DNA of 64,000 bases, taken from NCBI GenBank assembly GCA_963664605.1, contig OY761536.1, forward strand, positions 2,728,001 to 2,792,000. The letters are read 5' to 3'. The notes beneath the pieces are model-generated. The model was given only the letters and a program-made list of their open reading frames with translations. It searched no databases and was not told the DNA's origin. This DNA comes from JAHOYW01 sp963664605. Its GTDB lineage: Bacteria; Verrucomicrobiota; Lentisphaeria; Victivallales; Victivallaceae. Below are positions 23,530 through 32,185 of this stretch, in pieces; position 1 is the first letter of the stretch; each line of letters begins with the position of its first letter. A program made the position numbers and the translations under genes.

Positions 23530-24981
23530 ATGACAGGTAATATAAAATATCTACTTGGCGGCGGTGCATTCATGATCGGGGTAATAAGCGCTGGAATCGG
23601 GGTTGGAGGGGGCGCAATCCTGATGCCGTTACTGCTTAGCGCTTGTGCATTCACCTATCGTCGCGCAGCAGGAATTTCTCTGGCAAATATAGCCGTAATA
23701 AGCGGAATCGGGGCAATAATTCAAATCTATTGCAATTATAACTCGCTGAATGCCATGTTCATGTTGATGTTCATTATCGCGGCTTTAAGCGGAACTTGGT
23801 TTGGAGCGGGTTTGACCTTTAACTTCAACCCGGGATTCATGAAAATGTGCTTCGGTGTATTTATTGTATTAGCAGGGCTGAAAATGCTTCAAATGCTGGA
23901 TATCTCCACTTTGCTATGTCAGCAACTGGTGCTAACCAATAGCGCTAAATGGTTCTGGCTGCCGTTTTTCTCATTTGGCATGGGTGTAATATCGGCTAGT
24001 CTGGGTGTGGGATGCGGACTGATATGTGTGCCGTTCCTGAGTATTGGCATGGGATGCGGTATCCGTGAAGCAATTGCTATTTCCCTTACCACTATGTGTT
24101 TTATGACATCACTCGGAGCATGGAGATATTATCGAAAAAATAATCTGGATATCAGCTCGGTCAAGCTGATGTTTATTCCCGCCTTATCCGGGGCAGTGAC
24201 CGGAGCTTTTATTTCAAATCAGGTACCAGCTCCAGTATTAAAGAGCTGTTTCGCAATTTTTTTATTGGTAATGGGAGCTAAATACGTCATAGTTGACTTT
24301 GTTATGCACAGAAATATGCTCATAAAATATAAAACTATTATTAACAAATATAAGAGGAGTGTTAACATGAAGTTCTGTACAAATAAGTGTAAGAATTTTA
24401 CTTTAACTGAATTGCTGGTAGTTATAGCTGTAATTGCTATTATGGCTGGACTGCTGCTGCCAGCCCTGGTGAGAGCTAAAGAACAAGGCAAATTGTGCCG
24501 TTGCAGGAGCAACCTGCATCAATGCGGACTGGCACTGAGTATGTATGCTGACGACTATAGGGATATGCTTCCTCAGGCTGAAACCAATGGCAACAGTCAC
24601 CCCGAGCTTTCGGAAGTTAATGATTCATATATGGAGTCCAGAAACTGCTGGTATTGTCCGTCAATCAAGGTTTTAGCGGGCTGGTCTGAGGACTTGGACA
24701 ATACCGATGACAACTGGAGTCAACACAATATAGGTTATTATTACTGGTCGTGCAAAGCCGCACATGCCTATACTTTGCCATTTGCCGACAAAATGCCTAG
24801 ACGTTTAACCGTACGAAATTCCGGTGACTGCTGGTTGATGAGTGATGTCTTCGGCAAATATTTCTGGCAAAACGGAGCTCCATTCCCTCATGCCAGAAAA
24901 AAGTGGTCCGTCCTGACTGTATTATGTCTGGATGGGCGCGTTTCAGACGTTTCGGGTCGTCCTATCGATTCATTTAAATAG
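23530..24981 (+). CDS. TauE/SafE-family permease joined in frame to a type II pseudopilin
   Basis: A single 483-codon frame covers two unrelated proteins. Residues 1-265 are a TauE/SafE (sulfite exporter family) permease with about eight membrane spans and the paired glycine motifs SAGIGVGGGAI and SASLGVGCGLI. From residue 280 begins a pseudopilin: basic start, FTLTELLVVIAVIAIMAG cleavage/methylation segment, then a Cys-rich globular domain ending HARKKWSVLTVLCLDGRVS. This second part is typical of the prepilin-like proteins common in Lentisphaerota and Planctomycetota. A perfect ribosome site sits inside the frame, so the pseudopilin is probably also made alone. The join most likely arose by loss of the permease stop codon. 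Confidence 0.85.
   Translation: MTGNIKYLLGGGAFMIGVISAGIGVGGGAILMPLLLSACAFTYRRAAGISLANIAVISGIGAIIQIYCNYNSLNAMFMLMFIIAALSGTWFGAGLTFNFNPGFMKMCFGVFIVLAGLKMLQMLDISTLLCQQLVLTNSAKWFWLPFFSFGMGVISASLGVGCGLICVPFLSIGMGCGIREAIAISLTTMCFMTSLGAWRYYRKNNLDISSVKLMFIPALSGAVTGAFISNQVPAPVLKSCFAIFLLVMGAKYVIVDFVMHRNMLIKYKTIINKYKRSVNMKFCTNKCKNFTLTELLVVIAVIAIMAGLLLPALVRAKEQGKLCRCRSNLHQCGLALSMYADDYRDMLPQAETNGNSHPELSEVNDSYMESRNCWYCPSIKVLAGWSEDLDNTDDNWSQHNIGYYYWSCKAAHAYTLPFADKMPRRLTVRNSGDCWLMSDVFGKYFWQNGAPFPHARKKWSVLTVLCLDGRVSDVSGRPIDSFK
24353..24369 (+). promoter_or_regulatory. Internal ribosome site and ATG for the pseudopilin part
   Basis: AGAGGAG (24353-24359) stands 7 bases before an ATG (24367) that is in frame with the upstream permease. 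It gives a separate 204-residue pseudopilin beginning MKFCTNKCKNFTLTEL, the expected prepilin N-terminus. It is the clearest evidence that two genes have been joined. Confidence 0.7.
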
Positions 24982-24998
24982 AAAAGGAAGTTTCAAGA

Positions 24999-25721
24999 AT
25001 GGTAAATAACATTTACAAAAAACTGCAGGATGCATTGTCAAGCGTAGCCGTTGAACATGATCTTTTCAATGAACCAGTCACAATCAGTTGTTCGGTACTG
25101 AGCGTCGAAGATGCTATCGGCAGCACCATGCATCAAGATTATCCAATAATTACAGGCAAAGAAAAAATGATCGAGGCAAAATTTGCGAACAGCCGAGGTC
25201 AGGCTTTTACCGACAGTTTCCAGAATGCAAAATACAGTATCAAAGAGTTGGTCGGGATGCCGCTCACAAACAATTTTCAACGCGCTCACTTTATTGCCGC
25301 GCTGAACGCCGTATATAAACATCTAGGGCTGGTATCGGAAACTGTTCATTGCCGTGGCGATGAACTTACAGTATGCCCCCGGCATTTGAATAAGATGTTT
25401 CCGACGGAACATAAAATATGGTTGGCTGGCCTGCAGCCGCGCTTTCTGGAATACCTTGCAAAGAACTATGAAGTCCGCTGCACAGACATGGATAAGGAGA
25501 ATATAGGAAAAAATAAATCAGGAGTGACAATTACAGGGCCTGAAACTGGAGAAGAAAACATGGCATGGGCAGATGCTGTTTTTGTAACCGGCTCAACAGC
25601 GGCAAATGGTTCGATTGTAAACTTCCTCAACGTCAAGCCAAGAGTGGTGTTTTTTGGCATAAGCATTGCCGCAGCAGCCTATATCCTGAATCTGGAACAA
25701 TATTGTCCTGAAGGGCATTAA
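24999..25721 (+). CDS. DUF4213/DUF364 (Rossmann-like, putative heavy-metal chelation) protein
   Basis: A 240-residue cytosolic protein. The N-terminal part (about 1-110, ending NNFQRAHFIAALNAV) fits DUF4213 and the C-terminal part DUF364, with VFVTGSTAANGSIVNFL and the closing FFGISIAAAAYILN followed by EQYCPEGH. These proteins often stand beside metal or cofactor transport genes, and chelation of a metal has been suggested but not shown. GGAAG lies before the ATG. It follows the permease-pseudopilin gene by 17 bases and is probably cotranscribed, which would suit a transporter/ligand pairing. Confidence 0.75.
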   Translation: MVNNIYKKLQDALSSVAVEHDLFNEPVTISCSVLSVEDAIGSTMHQDYPIITGKEKMIEAKFANSRGQAFTDSFQNAKYSIKELVGMPLTNNFQRAHFIAALNAVYKHLGLVSETVHCRGDELTVCPRHLNKMFPTEHKIWLAGLQPRFLEYLAKNYEVRCTDMDKENIGKNKSGVTITGPETGEENMAWADAVFVTGSTAANGSIVNFLNVKPRVVFFGISIAAAAYILNLEQYCPEGH

Positions 25722-25750
25722 AGTCTTATACCAGATTGCATTAATCGATA

Positions 25751-26491
25751 TTAGAAACTCGGAGGGAAAAACTCGTTATCATCTATCTTCACGTTCAATT
25801 TGTACGTTATAAGTTTATAAGTAGATTCGCTGCCGTCTGAAGTTTCACTTGTCTGTTCAGGAATTATAACTCCGTCATACAAGCCGTATTTATCAATAAC
25901 CGATGTAACATAAGGAGGTATATCTATACGTTTTGTGAGAAAATTATCCCTGCCGACATAAATAATGAGCGGTTCCTGATCCTTGAACTTAGAAAAACAT
26001 TTAAGTTTATAATACGGCTGGCCGTTAAGTTCAGTCTCAAAAAGCTTGACGTCTTCAAAAATATCCTGATACTTACTGCCGGGCTGTCCTAACGCAAACA
26101 ACACTTTCATTCTTTCCAGTTGTTCGCCTTTAATCAAAGTCCTTTCCTTCTTCTGATAATCCACAATCCAGGCATTTTCTCCATTGAAAATAATAGCCAT
26201 AACCGGAATATTATCTTCTTTCTTGACCATCAGCATCTTATCAGGGCGTTTATACTTTATCTCAACAATATATCCTTTTTCATCGCTCCAGCCTTCTTTA
26301 ACTATCAACATTTGTTTTTGGACATAAGATTTTGATTTACGGAAAAGTCCGTCAGGGTCCATTGCCTTCTGCATTTTCATCTGGAGAATTGACAAACTGA
26401 TATTTGCGGGCTCGCCATCAGACATGCAGCCGCTGCCGAATATAACAAAAATTATACTGAATATTAAATATACAACTTCAAGTTTTTTCAT
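25751..26491 (-). CDS. LolA-like outer-membrane lipoprotein-sorting family lipoprotein
   Basis: A 246-residue lipoprotein with a signal ending FGSGC. The mature protein has the alternating strands of the LolA/LolB/MucB-type half-barrel: VEIKYKRPDKMLM, AIIFNGENAWIVDY, YYKLKCFSKF and LIIYVGRDNFLTKRI. Such proteins bind acyl chains or lipoproteins in the periplasm. It could carry a lipid cargo or be an anchored sensor of it. GGAGA lies before the ATG. Monocistronic and convergent with the DUF364 gene. Confidence 0.75.
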   Translation of the reverse strand: MKKLEVVYLIFSIIFVIFGSGCMSDGEPANISLSILQMKMQKAMDPDGLFRKSKSYVQKQMLIVKEGWSDEKGYIVEIKYKRPDKMLMVKKEDNIPVMAIIFNGENAWIVDYQKKERTLIKGEQLERMKVLFALGQPGSKYQDIFEDVKLFETELNGQPYYKLKCFSKFKDQEPLIIYVGRDNFLTKRIDIPPYVTSVIDKYGLYDGVIIPEQTSETSDGSESTYKLITYKLNVKIDDNEFFPPSF

Positions 26492-26683
26492 GTCAAATCT
26501 CCATTATTTTATTATGCACTACAACAAAATACCAAGAGAATAAACAAAATACAAGTCAATTTTTCAATTAGTAAAGCATTATTTTATATTTACAGCCATA
26601 ATTACTCTGTTTTACTGGTTTGTAAATCCAGTCAGAATAATTAAAGTATTTTACTCACAAGGAAAGTTTGATAAGGTATAAAA

Positions 26684-26759
<76 letters not shown>

Positions 26760-26832
26760 ACATATTTATATGTAAAATATGATGCATGATGAATAAAATT
26801 CAAACTCTAAAATGTTTTTTTTAGGATTTTAA

Positions 26833-27501
26833 CTAAAATCCGATAAATTTGTGTTCGTTGGCATGAAGCCATTTGCGGTCATCCCAATAACTTGGACACA
26901 TTTTTTCCACTTCACGCCAGAACCTGGGGGAATGATTCATTTGCAGAAGATGTGCCATTTCATGAGCTACTACATAATGAATGATGTCTTCAGGACACAT
27001 CATTATGCGCCACGGGAAATTAATATTCCCGGCGGAAGTACATGAGCCCCAACGCCGCGCGGCAGAAGTTATTTTCAGTTCATTATAAGGTAAATTGTAT
27101 TTTTCAGCATACATAGCCAAACGTTCCGTCAAATAAAAACACGCTTCATCGCGATACCATTTACGAAAACGTTTTTTGACACTTTCCGCATCAGCCGGAC
27201 ACGTAATAAAGTTGCCTTCCAGTACAATTCCCTTAGAAGCTTTTTCCCTGAATTCCAGTTCATACTCCTCCCCAAGAAAATAGAATTTATCTCCTGGTAC
27301 AAATTCATGCTGCGGAGATTCATCGAGGCGTTTAAGTGTCTTATCCTTGTGTTTTTCTATCCACGCCCGGTTTTTATCCACAAAACGGTCAATAAAGTTT
27401 TTAGGCATAAGCAAAGGTGCACGAACAACAACTTCACCTGACTTGTTGTCAATGTGAAGGCTGACGGTTTTGCGACTGGATCGAATTATTCTATCAACCA
27501 T
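26833..27501 (-). CDS. YgjP-type (M48/DUF45) zinc metallopeptidase
   Basis: A 222-residue protein of the YgjP/DUF45 family. The signature RRWGSCTSAGNINFPWRIMM precedes YVVAHEMAHLLQMNHSPRFW, where HEMAH is the zinc-binding HExxH and the later His of NHS is the third ligand. The basic N-terminal half (RIIRSSRKTVSLHIDNKSGE) forms the family's strand domain. The cellular substrate is not known; members often neighbour restriction systems. AAAGG lies before the ATG. A truncated paralogue remains at 22118-22405. Confidence 0.88.
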   Translation of the reverse strand: MVDRIIRSSRKTVSLHIDNKSGEVVVRAPLLMPKNFIDRFVDKNRAWIEKHKDKTLKRLDESPQHEFVPGDKFYFLGEEYELEFREKASKGIVLEGNFITCPADAESVKKRFRKWYRDEACFYLTERLAMYAEKYNLPYNELKITSAARRWGSCTSAGNINFPWRIMMCPEDIIHYVVAHEMAHLLQMNHSPRFWREVEKMCPSYWDDRKWLHANEHKFIGF

Positions 27502-27542
27502 ATTTACCTTTTTATAAAATCATAGTAATATAGTTTATATGG

Positions 27543-28430
27543 TCAATAACGCAACATTCTTTTGCGGTATTTCCCGGGTGATTGCCCCAATACTTTTGTA
27601 AAGCGCCGGATAAAATGATAATTATCCATATAACCAAGGCTTTTGGCTATCTCATAAATCTTGATTCCAGGATTGTTCAACATTTCCACCGCACGGTTCA
27701 TTTTGAGATTATCTATATATTCTTTAGGAGCAAGCCCCGTATGTCTGCGAAACAAGGTACGCAGATAGTTTTCGCTTATGTTGCAATATTCCGCCATTTC
27801 CGACACGGTCCACCATTTTGCGGGATTTTCTTGAATCCTTTGTAATAGAAATTCTATCTTACGGCCTCCGGGCGGGGACTGCAAGACGCTTTGTTCACGG
27901 TTTAGTTTGAACAAAAGTGTCTGCAACATGATATTTGCTTCCAGTAATGCGGCAACTGTTCCTTCCCGGAGTTTGTTTATTATTGGCAGAAGCCGTCTTT
28001 CTTTCCCTATATAGATCAATCCGTCTTTAATTATTCCGGATTCAAAGAGAACATGTACCGTCCTGCCATCAAAAGCAATCGAATCTTCAACGAAACTTTT
28101 TGTTTTTCCACCATAAGCATTATTGCTGAACGGGCTGGCCATCACCCCCCAGCCAGGCTCCATATCCACCCATTTTCCCAAGTCATCATTGGCAAAAACA
28201 CCGTCCCCTCCTACAAGATGCGTCAGAACAAAAAACGGAAATTTGCGCAGATCCTCTTTCCGGTAAGGATTCTCAGCGTTACGGTTTATGCCGCTGGGAA
28301 CATTTTCATAATAACTGCAAATATACATTCCAGACTTCACAACCAGCTCTTTGAACCCCGACGGAACTGGTGAAACGTTGATTTCAAAGCCTTTGTTGCT
28401 TTTGCTGGTCATTTGTTGTGAAAAATCCAT
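27543..28430 (-). CDS. AraC-family transcriptional regulator
   Basis: About 295 residues. The C-terminal 100 residues are the two helix-turn-helix motifs of the AraC family: WTVSEMAEYCNISENYLRTL and IYEIAKSLGYMDNYHFIRRF, followed by GQSPGKYRKRM. The N-terminal part is a ligand-sensing cupin-like domain. It is divergent from the GH20-type gene with a palindrome between them, so it most likely responds to the sugar or glycan that enzyme handles. The start is uncertain: ATG 28430 is chosen, though ATG codons at 28463/28466 and a TTG at 28493 are in frame, and none has a good ribosome site. Confidence 0.88.
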   Translation of the reverse strand: MDFSQQMTSKSNKGFEINVSPVPSGFKELVVKSGMYICSYYENVPSGINRNAENPYRKEDLRKFPFFVLTHLVGGDGVFANDDLGKWVDMEPGWGVMASPFSNNAYGGKTKSFVEDSIAFDGRTVHVLFESGIIKDGLIYIGKERRLLPIINKLREGTVAALLEANIMLQTLLFKLNREQSVLQSPPGGRKIEFLLQRIQENPAKWWTVSEMAEYCNISENYLRTLFRRHTGLAPKEYIDNLKMNRAVEMLNNPGIKIYEIAKSLGYMDNYHFIRRFTKVLGQSPGKYRKRMLRY

Positions 28431-28465
28431 TTTATTATTTATTATTCTGCTTATAATATACATCA

Positions 28466-28489
28466 TTGATATGTTCTTTTGTATATCAA
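28466..28489. promoter_or_regulatory. Candidate operator between araC-type and GH20-type genes
   Basis: The inverted repeat TTGATA/TATCAA (28466-28471 and 28484-28489) has a 12-base spacer, putting its half-sites less than two helical turns apart in the only intergenic region shared by the divergent pair. This fits a binding site for the AraC-type protein. AT-rich context makes chance palindromes fairly likely. Confidence 0.4.
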
Positions 28490-28519
28490 ACAATAAAAAA
28501 TAATAAAAAAGGTATTATT

Positions 28520-30388
28520 ATGTCTCAAAATTCATTATTGTGGAGCAAAACAGATACTCCAGACGAACTGCATTCCATTCTTGAAACTCTAGCATACGAA
28601 TATCCTATCAGTTCTACTAATGGTGAGTTCGATTTAAAATTCACCAAGGTTTCGGACACCGGGAAATCCAAGGTACATTTTACCGGGAAAACTGTTGAAA
28701 TAACTTACAACCGTCCTGTTGATGCCAGCCGTGCGGTGGGCAACGCCCTTGCCGGTTTGGAAAGTGACGAAAATACTGAATTTAAAACTTACGGTATCAT
28801 GCTGGATTGTTCCCGCAACGCGGTAATGACCGTCAAGCATTTTAAAAGCTGGTTGCGCCAACTTACGCTAATGGGCTACAATATGGCAATGCTCTACACC
28901 GAAGACACTTACCAGCTTCCTGACGAACCGTTTTTCGGTTATAAACGCGGTCCTTACACCCTGGAGGAAATGAAAGATATTGACGCTTACGCCAAATCTT
29001 TGGGTATCGAAATGATTGCCTGCTTGCAGACCCTTGGACACATGGAACAGATCTTGCAATGGCATAATGCTTACGGCAAAGTCAAAGACACCGACAGGGT
29101 ATTATTAGTGGATAAAGAGGAAACCTATATTTTGATAGATAAAATGCTTGCTTTCTGGAGCGAAGCATTATCCAGCAATCGTATTCATATAGGCATGGAT
29201 GAAACCCATGACCTCGGACGTGGAAATTTCATGGATCTAAACGGTTATGAGCGCGGCTTTGATATTTTCAACCGTCACTTTGCCAAAGTTGAAAAGATGT
29301 GTGAGAAATATAATCTGCGTCCGATGATTTGGTCCGATATGTATTTCCGTATGGCAAATCCTACACAAGACTACTATGATCTGAAACATGAAATCCCACA
29401 GGATGTTATTGATATGATTCCTAAAGACAGCGACTTGGTTTATTGGGATTACTATCATGATAATAAAGATTTTTATGTTGATTTTATAAAAAAACACCGT
29501 CAGCTTGGTTATGAGCCTTTAATGGGATCAGGATTATGGACATGGGGACGTATATGGAACGACCACGATCAGGATGTAAAAACCGTTAAGCCATGTCTTC
29601 AGGCTTGTCGTGAAACCAAACTTGATGAAGTATTCTTTACTTTATGGGGGGACAGCGGTGCATTCTGTGAAATAAATTCCGTACTGGCCGGTTTATGCTG
29701 GGCGGCAGATTTGGCGTACGGCGGGAGTGAAGACAACTCTCGGCTGGAAGCGCAATTTAAAGCAATTACTGGCGGCAGCTATAAAAACCATTTAACCGCC
29801 GCTCGTCTGAGCAAACATATTCTGGAAGATAAAAACGGCACGCAAACTGTCGGTTCACCGTTTATTATGTGGGACGATCCATTACTGGGAATCTGCTGTG
29901 ACAGCAAAAAGAATATTGATGATGCGTTCTATGAAAAAGCAATCAATCTATATAATTCAATATGCGACGATTTAACTGACCAGCGCGGCGACAATACCGC
30001 CGCGGATATCAATCATGCCTGGCTTTTGGCAGATTTCCTGCGTATGAAAGTAGCTTTCAGGCGTGATCTGATGGCGGCTTATGAAGCCGGAGATAAGAAT
30101 ACCATAAATACACTTGCTGACAAAAAACTGCCGGAAATGATTACTGCCTGCGAAGCGGTCAGCGATTCCATCCGCAAAATGTGGCACAAGTATTTCAAAC
30201 CGTTCGGATTAGAAGTCCTGCAAATCCGTCAGGGAGGCCAAACTCTCCGTTTGAAAGAAGCGCAATGCCGGATAAAAGAATACATTGCCGGAACTATTGA
30301 TTCTATTCCAGAACTGGAAGAAAAAACAAATGAACGAACTAACGACAACATTTACAGATGCGTGGCTACAGGAAGTAACCACATATAG
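28520..30388 (+). CDS. Glycoside hydrolase family 20-type beta-N-acetylhexosaminidase
   Basis: A 622-residue enzyme with a (beta/alpha)8 barrel typical of GH20. The catalytic pair is Asp-Glu in IHIGMDETHDLG at about residues 226-227. MGYNMAMLYTEDTYQLPDEP and the later YWDYYHDNKDFY match the family's substrate-pocket loops. There is no signal peptide, so it acts inside the cell on imported N-acetylglucosamine- or galactosamine-containing oligosaccharides. The C-terminal 170 residues are helical. AAAGG precedes ATG 28520; an earlier in-frame ATG at 28466 lacks a site and would overlap the operator. A strong terminator follows. Regulation by the divergent AraC-type protein is likely. Confidence 0.88.
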   Translation: MSQNSLLWSKTDTPDELHSILETLAYEYPISSTNGEFDLKFTKVSDTGKSKVHFTGKTVEITYNRPVDASRAVGNALAGLESDENTEFKTYGIMLDCSRNAVMTVKHFKSWLRQLTLMGYNMAMLYTEDTYQLPDEPFFGYKRGPYTLEEMKDIDAYAKSLGIEMIACLQTLGHMEQILQWHNAYGKVKDTDRVLLVDKEETYILIDKMLAFWSEALSSNRIHIGMDETHDLGRGNFMDLNGYERGFDIFNRHFAKVEKMCEKYNLRPMIWSDMYFRMANPTQDYYDLKHEIPQDVIDMIPKDSDLVYWDYYHDNKDFYVDFIKKHRQLGYEPLMGSGLWTWGRIWNDHDQDVKTVKPCLQACRETKLDEVFFTLWGDSGAFCEINSVLAGLCWAADLAYGGSEDNSRLEAQFKAITGGSYKNHLTAARLSKHILEDKNGTQTVGSPFIMWDDPLLGICCDSKKNIDDAFYEKAINLYNSICDDLTDQRGDNTAADINHAWLLADFLRMKVAFRRDLMAAYEAGDKNTINTLADKKLPEMITACEAVSDSIRKMWHKYFKPFGLEVLQIRQGGQTLRLKEAQCRIKEYIAGTIDSIPELEEKTNERTNDNIYRCVATGSNHI

Positions 30389-30406
30389 TTAAATGATAAA
30401 AAAAAG

Positions 30407-30443
30407 GTGGAGTGTCCTGATCTCAGGATACTCCACTTTTTTT
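30407..30443. terminator. Bidirectional intrinsic terminator
   Basis: A 14-bp stem with one G-U pair (30407-30420 with 30423-30436) and a 2-base loop is flanked by a run of nine A and a run of seven T. It can end transcripts of the GH20-type gene from the left and the TPR gene from the right. Confidence 0.92.
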
Positions 30444-30455
30444 ATGGATAATCAA

Positions 30456-31286
30456 TTAGAATGAACTATCAAATGCTTTATTTTGGACATCAAAAGGATT
30501 TTTGTTAAAATCAGCATCCTCAGCTTTGAATGTCTTTTCCTGGGCTTTAAACGAACTGTTTTTAAATTTTCCTTTCATAGCCAGGTCCTTATAGTATTTC
30601 GGATGCTGAACCTTGTGCTTTTTCTTAGCCTTTTTCATGTCGTTTTGAGCCGCCTGGGTATTGCCGAGTTTTTGATTCGTAACGCCGCGGTTGTAGTAAG
30701 CGCTGCCGTAATTAGGGTTGATATTAAGAGCTGATGTAAAATCTTTTAAAGCACTTTGAAGGTCTCCCTTTTTGGCATGTGTCATACCGCGATTATTGTA
30801 TGTTTTGGCACTTTTAGGATTAAGCCCAAGCGAAGATGTAAAATCTTTCAAAGCTTCTTCCAGTTTTCCCATATCCCGATTGGCAACGCCCCGGTTATTA
30901 TAAATGTTGGCATCTTTGGGCTTATATGAAAGCGCTTTGGTGTAGTCAGCAATCGCTTCAGAAAATTTTCCCATATCGTGCTTAGTATTGGCACGGTTAT
31001 AATATGAACTGGCGTGTTTGGGGTCAATGCCGAGCGCAGCAGTAAAATCCTTGATTGCTTCCTCAAAATTTCCAAGATGCTTCTGGGCGATGCCGCGGTT
31101 ATTATAGGCGGCTACGCTTTTAGGCTTGAAGTCAAGCGCTTTAGTATATCTGGCAACAGCGGTTTTATAATCCCCCTGATGATAAGCCGCCCTTCCCTGT
31201 GAAAATAAACTTTCAAAATCGTTTTGAGCGTTGACCTGGACAAAAATAGTAAAAACAACGAACCCGGCAAAAATCTTTTTAAACAT
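30456..31286 (-). CDS. Exported TPR-repeat protein
   Basis: A 276-residue protein with a signal peptide (FAGFVVFTIFVQVNAQ) and six consecutive 34-residue tetratricopeptide repeats (about 28-230), each with the form xYNNRGxxxxxxGxxxxAxxDFxxAL. The repeats are nearly uniform in sequence, suggesting recent expansion. The C-terminal 45 residues are Phe- and Lys-rich and unusual (FKNSSFKAQEKTFKAEDADF). TPR arrays scaffold protein complexes, here in the periplasm. GGAGA precedes the ATG. Monocistronic. Confidence 0.88.
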   Translation of the reverse strand: MFKKIFAGFVVFTIFVQVNAQNDFESLFSQGRAAYHQGDYKTAVARYTKALDFKPKSVAAYNNRGIAQKHLGNFEEAIKDFTAALGIDPKHASSYYNRANTKHDMGKFSEAIADYTKALSYKPKDANIYNNRGVANRDMGKLEEALKDFTSSLGLNPKSAKTYNNRGMTHAKKGDLQSALKDFTSALNINPNYGSAYYNRGVTNQKLGNTQAAQNDMKKAKKKHKVQHPKYYKDLAMKGKFKNSSFKAQEKTFKAEDADFNKNPFDVQNKAFDSSF

Positions 31287-31362
31287 TTTTTATCTCCATT
31301 TATTAGTTGACATATATTATCATTTCTTATCTGCAATTGCAACAGCTTATATATTTTTTTAT

Positions 31363-32082
31363 TCAGCGCCGCCCTATAACTAAAGTGTATATAGCTTTTA
31401 TTCCTGCGTTTTCAAAAGCCTTTGTCGCGGCGGTCAAAGTCGCGCCGGTAGTCATTACGTCATCTACTAACAGTATTGTTTTACCGCGCAATTCAACACC
31501 ACTTCTTAACACGAACGCGCCAGATAAATTCTTGCGGCGCTGATCGCGATCGAGCCTGGCTTGTTGACGGGTACGTTTCACTCTTCGCAATACAGGTCTG
31601 AACTTAATTTCTGCCAAGCGCGCTAACTCTTCACAAAACAAAGCCGCCTGGTTATAGCCGCGTGTAAAACAACGACTCCAATGCAAGGGAACTGGAACAA
31701 TCATATCAATATCCAGACCTTCGTTTCTTATAAGCTCATTTGCGAGATCGGCAAAAGGGCGCGCCAGTTCCGGGCGGCCGTAAAACTTGAAAGCATAAAC
31801 CAGTTTTTGACCTGCTCCGCGTAAGTTGAATAATGCGAACGCCCCGTTCCATGGGCGTTTTTCAAATTCCATGCATTTAGAACAGTATTCCAGTACGCCG
31901 TCCAGCGTGCCTCCGCATCCCGGACAGCGGGGGGGAGCTATAACGCTGAATTCTGACAGGCATTTACCGCAGAATAAATTCTTTCCATCCCCTAATTCAA
32001 CTCCGCAGGACAGGCACGGGAAAGGACAAAGCAACTCAACGCCGGAGTTCAGTTTTTCAAATATTTTAGCTCTTATCTTCAA
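31363..32082 (-). CDS. ComF-family phosphoribosyltransferase-like protein
   Basis: About 239 residues. The N-terminal zinc finger is CPFPCLSCGVE, FCGKC, CPGC and YCSKC. The phosphoribosyltransferase domain ends with the PRPP-binding VDDVMTTGATL. ComF/GntX proteins are tied to DNA uptake and handling of incoming single strands. The start is doubtful: the frame begins at a TTG (32082) with no ribosome site, within a four-copy 7-base repeat, which may have displaced the original translation signal. Confidence 0.85.
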   Translation of the reverse strand: MKIRAKIFEKLNSGVELLCPFPCLSCGVELGDGKNLFCGKCLSEFSVIAPPRCPGCGGTLDGVLEYCSKCMEFEKRPWNGAFALFNLRGAGQKLVYAFKFYGRPELARPFADLANELIRNEGLDIDMIVPVPLHWSRCFTRGYNQAALFCEELARLAEIKFRPVLRRVKRTRQQARLDRDQRRKNLSGAFVLRSGVELRGKTILLVDDVMTTGATLTAATKAFENAGIKAIYTLVIGRR

Positions 32083-32106
32083 TTTTCAATTTTCAACTTT
32101 CAATTT
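32079..32106. repeat. Four tandem copies of a 7-base unit
   Basis: TCAATTT, TCAATTT, TCAACTT and TCAATTT follow each other exactly at the 5' end of the comF-type gene. Such slippage-prone tracts vary in copy number between strains. A 7-base period would shift any frame crossing it. Confidence 0.75.
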
Positions 32107-32185
32107 TTAATAAAATGAGTATATTACTAAGATAGCACAATAACAGAAAATAAAAATATTTGTATTTATAAAGGTATAACGATTT

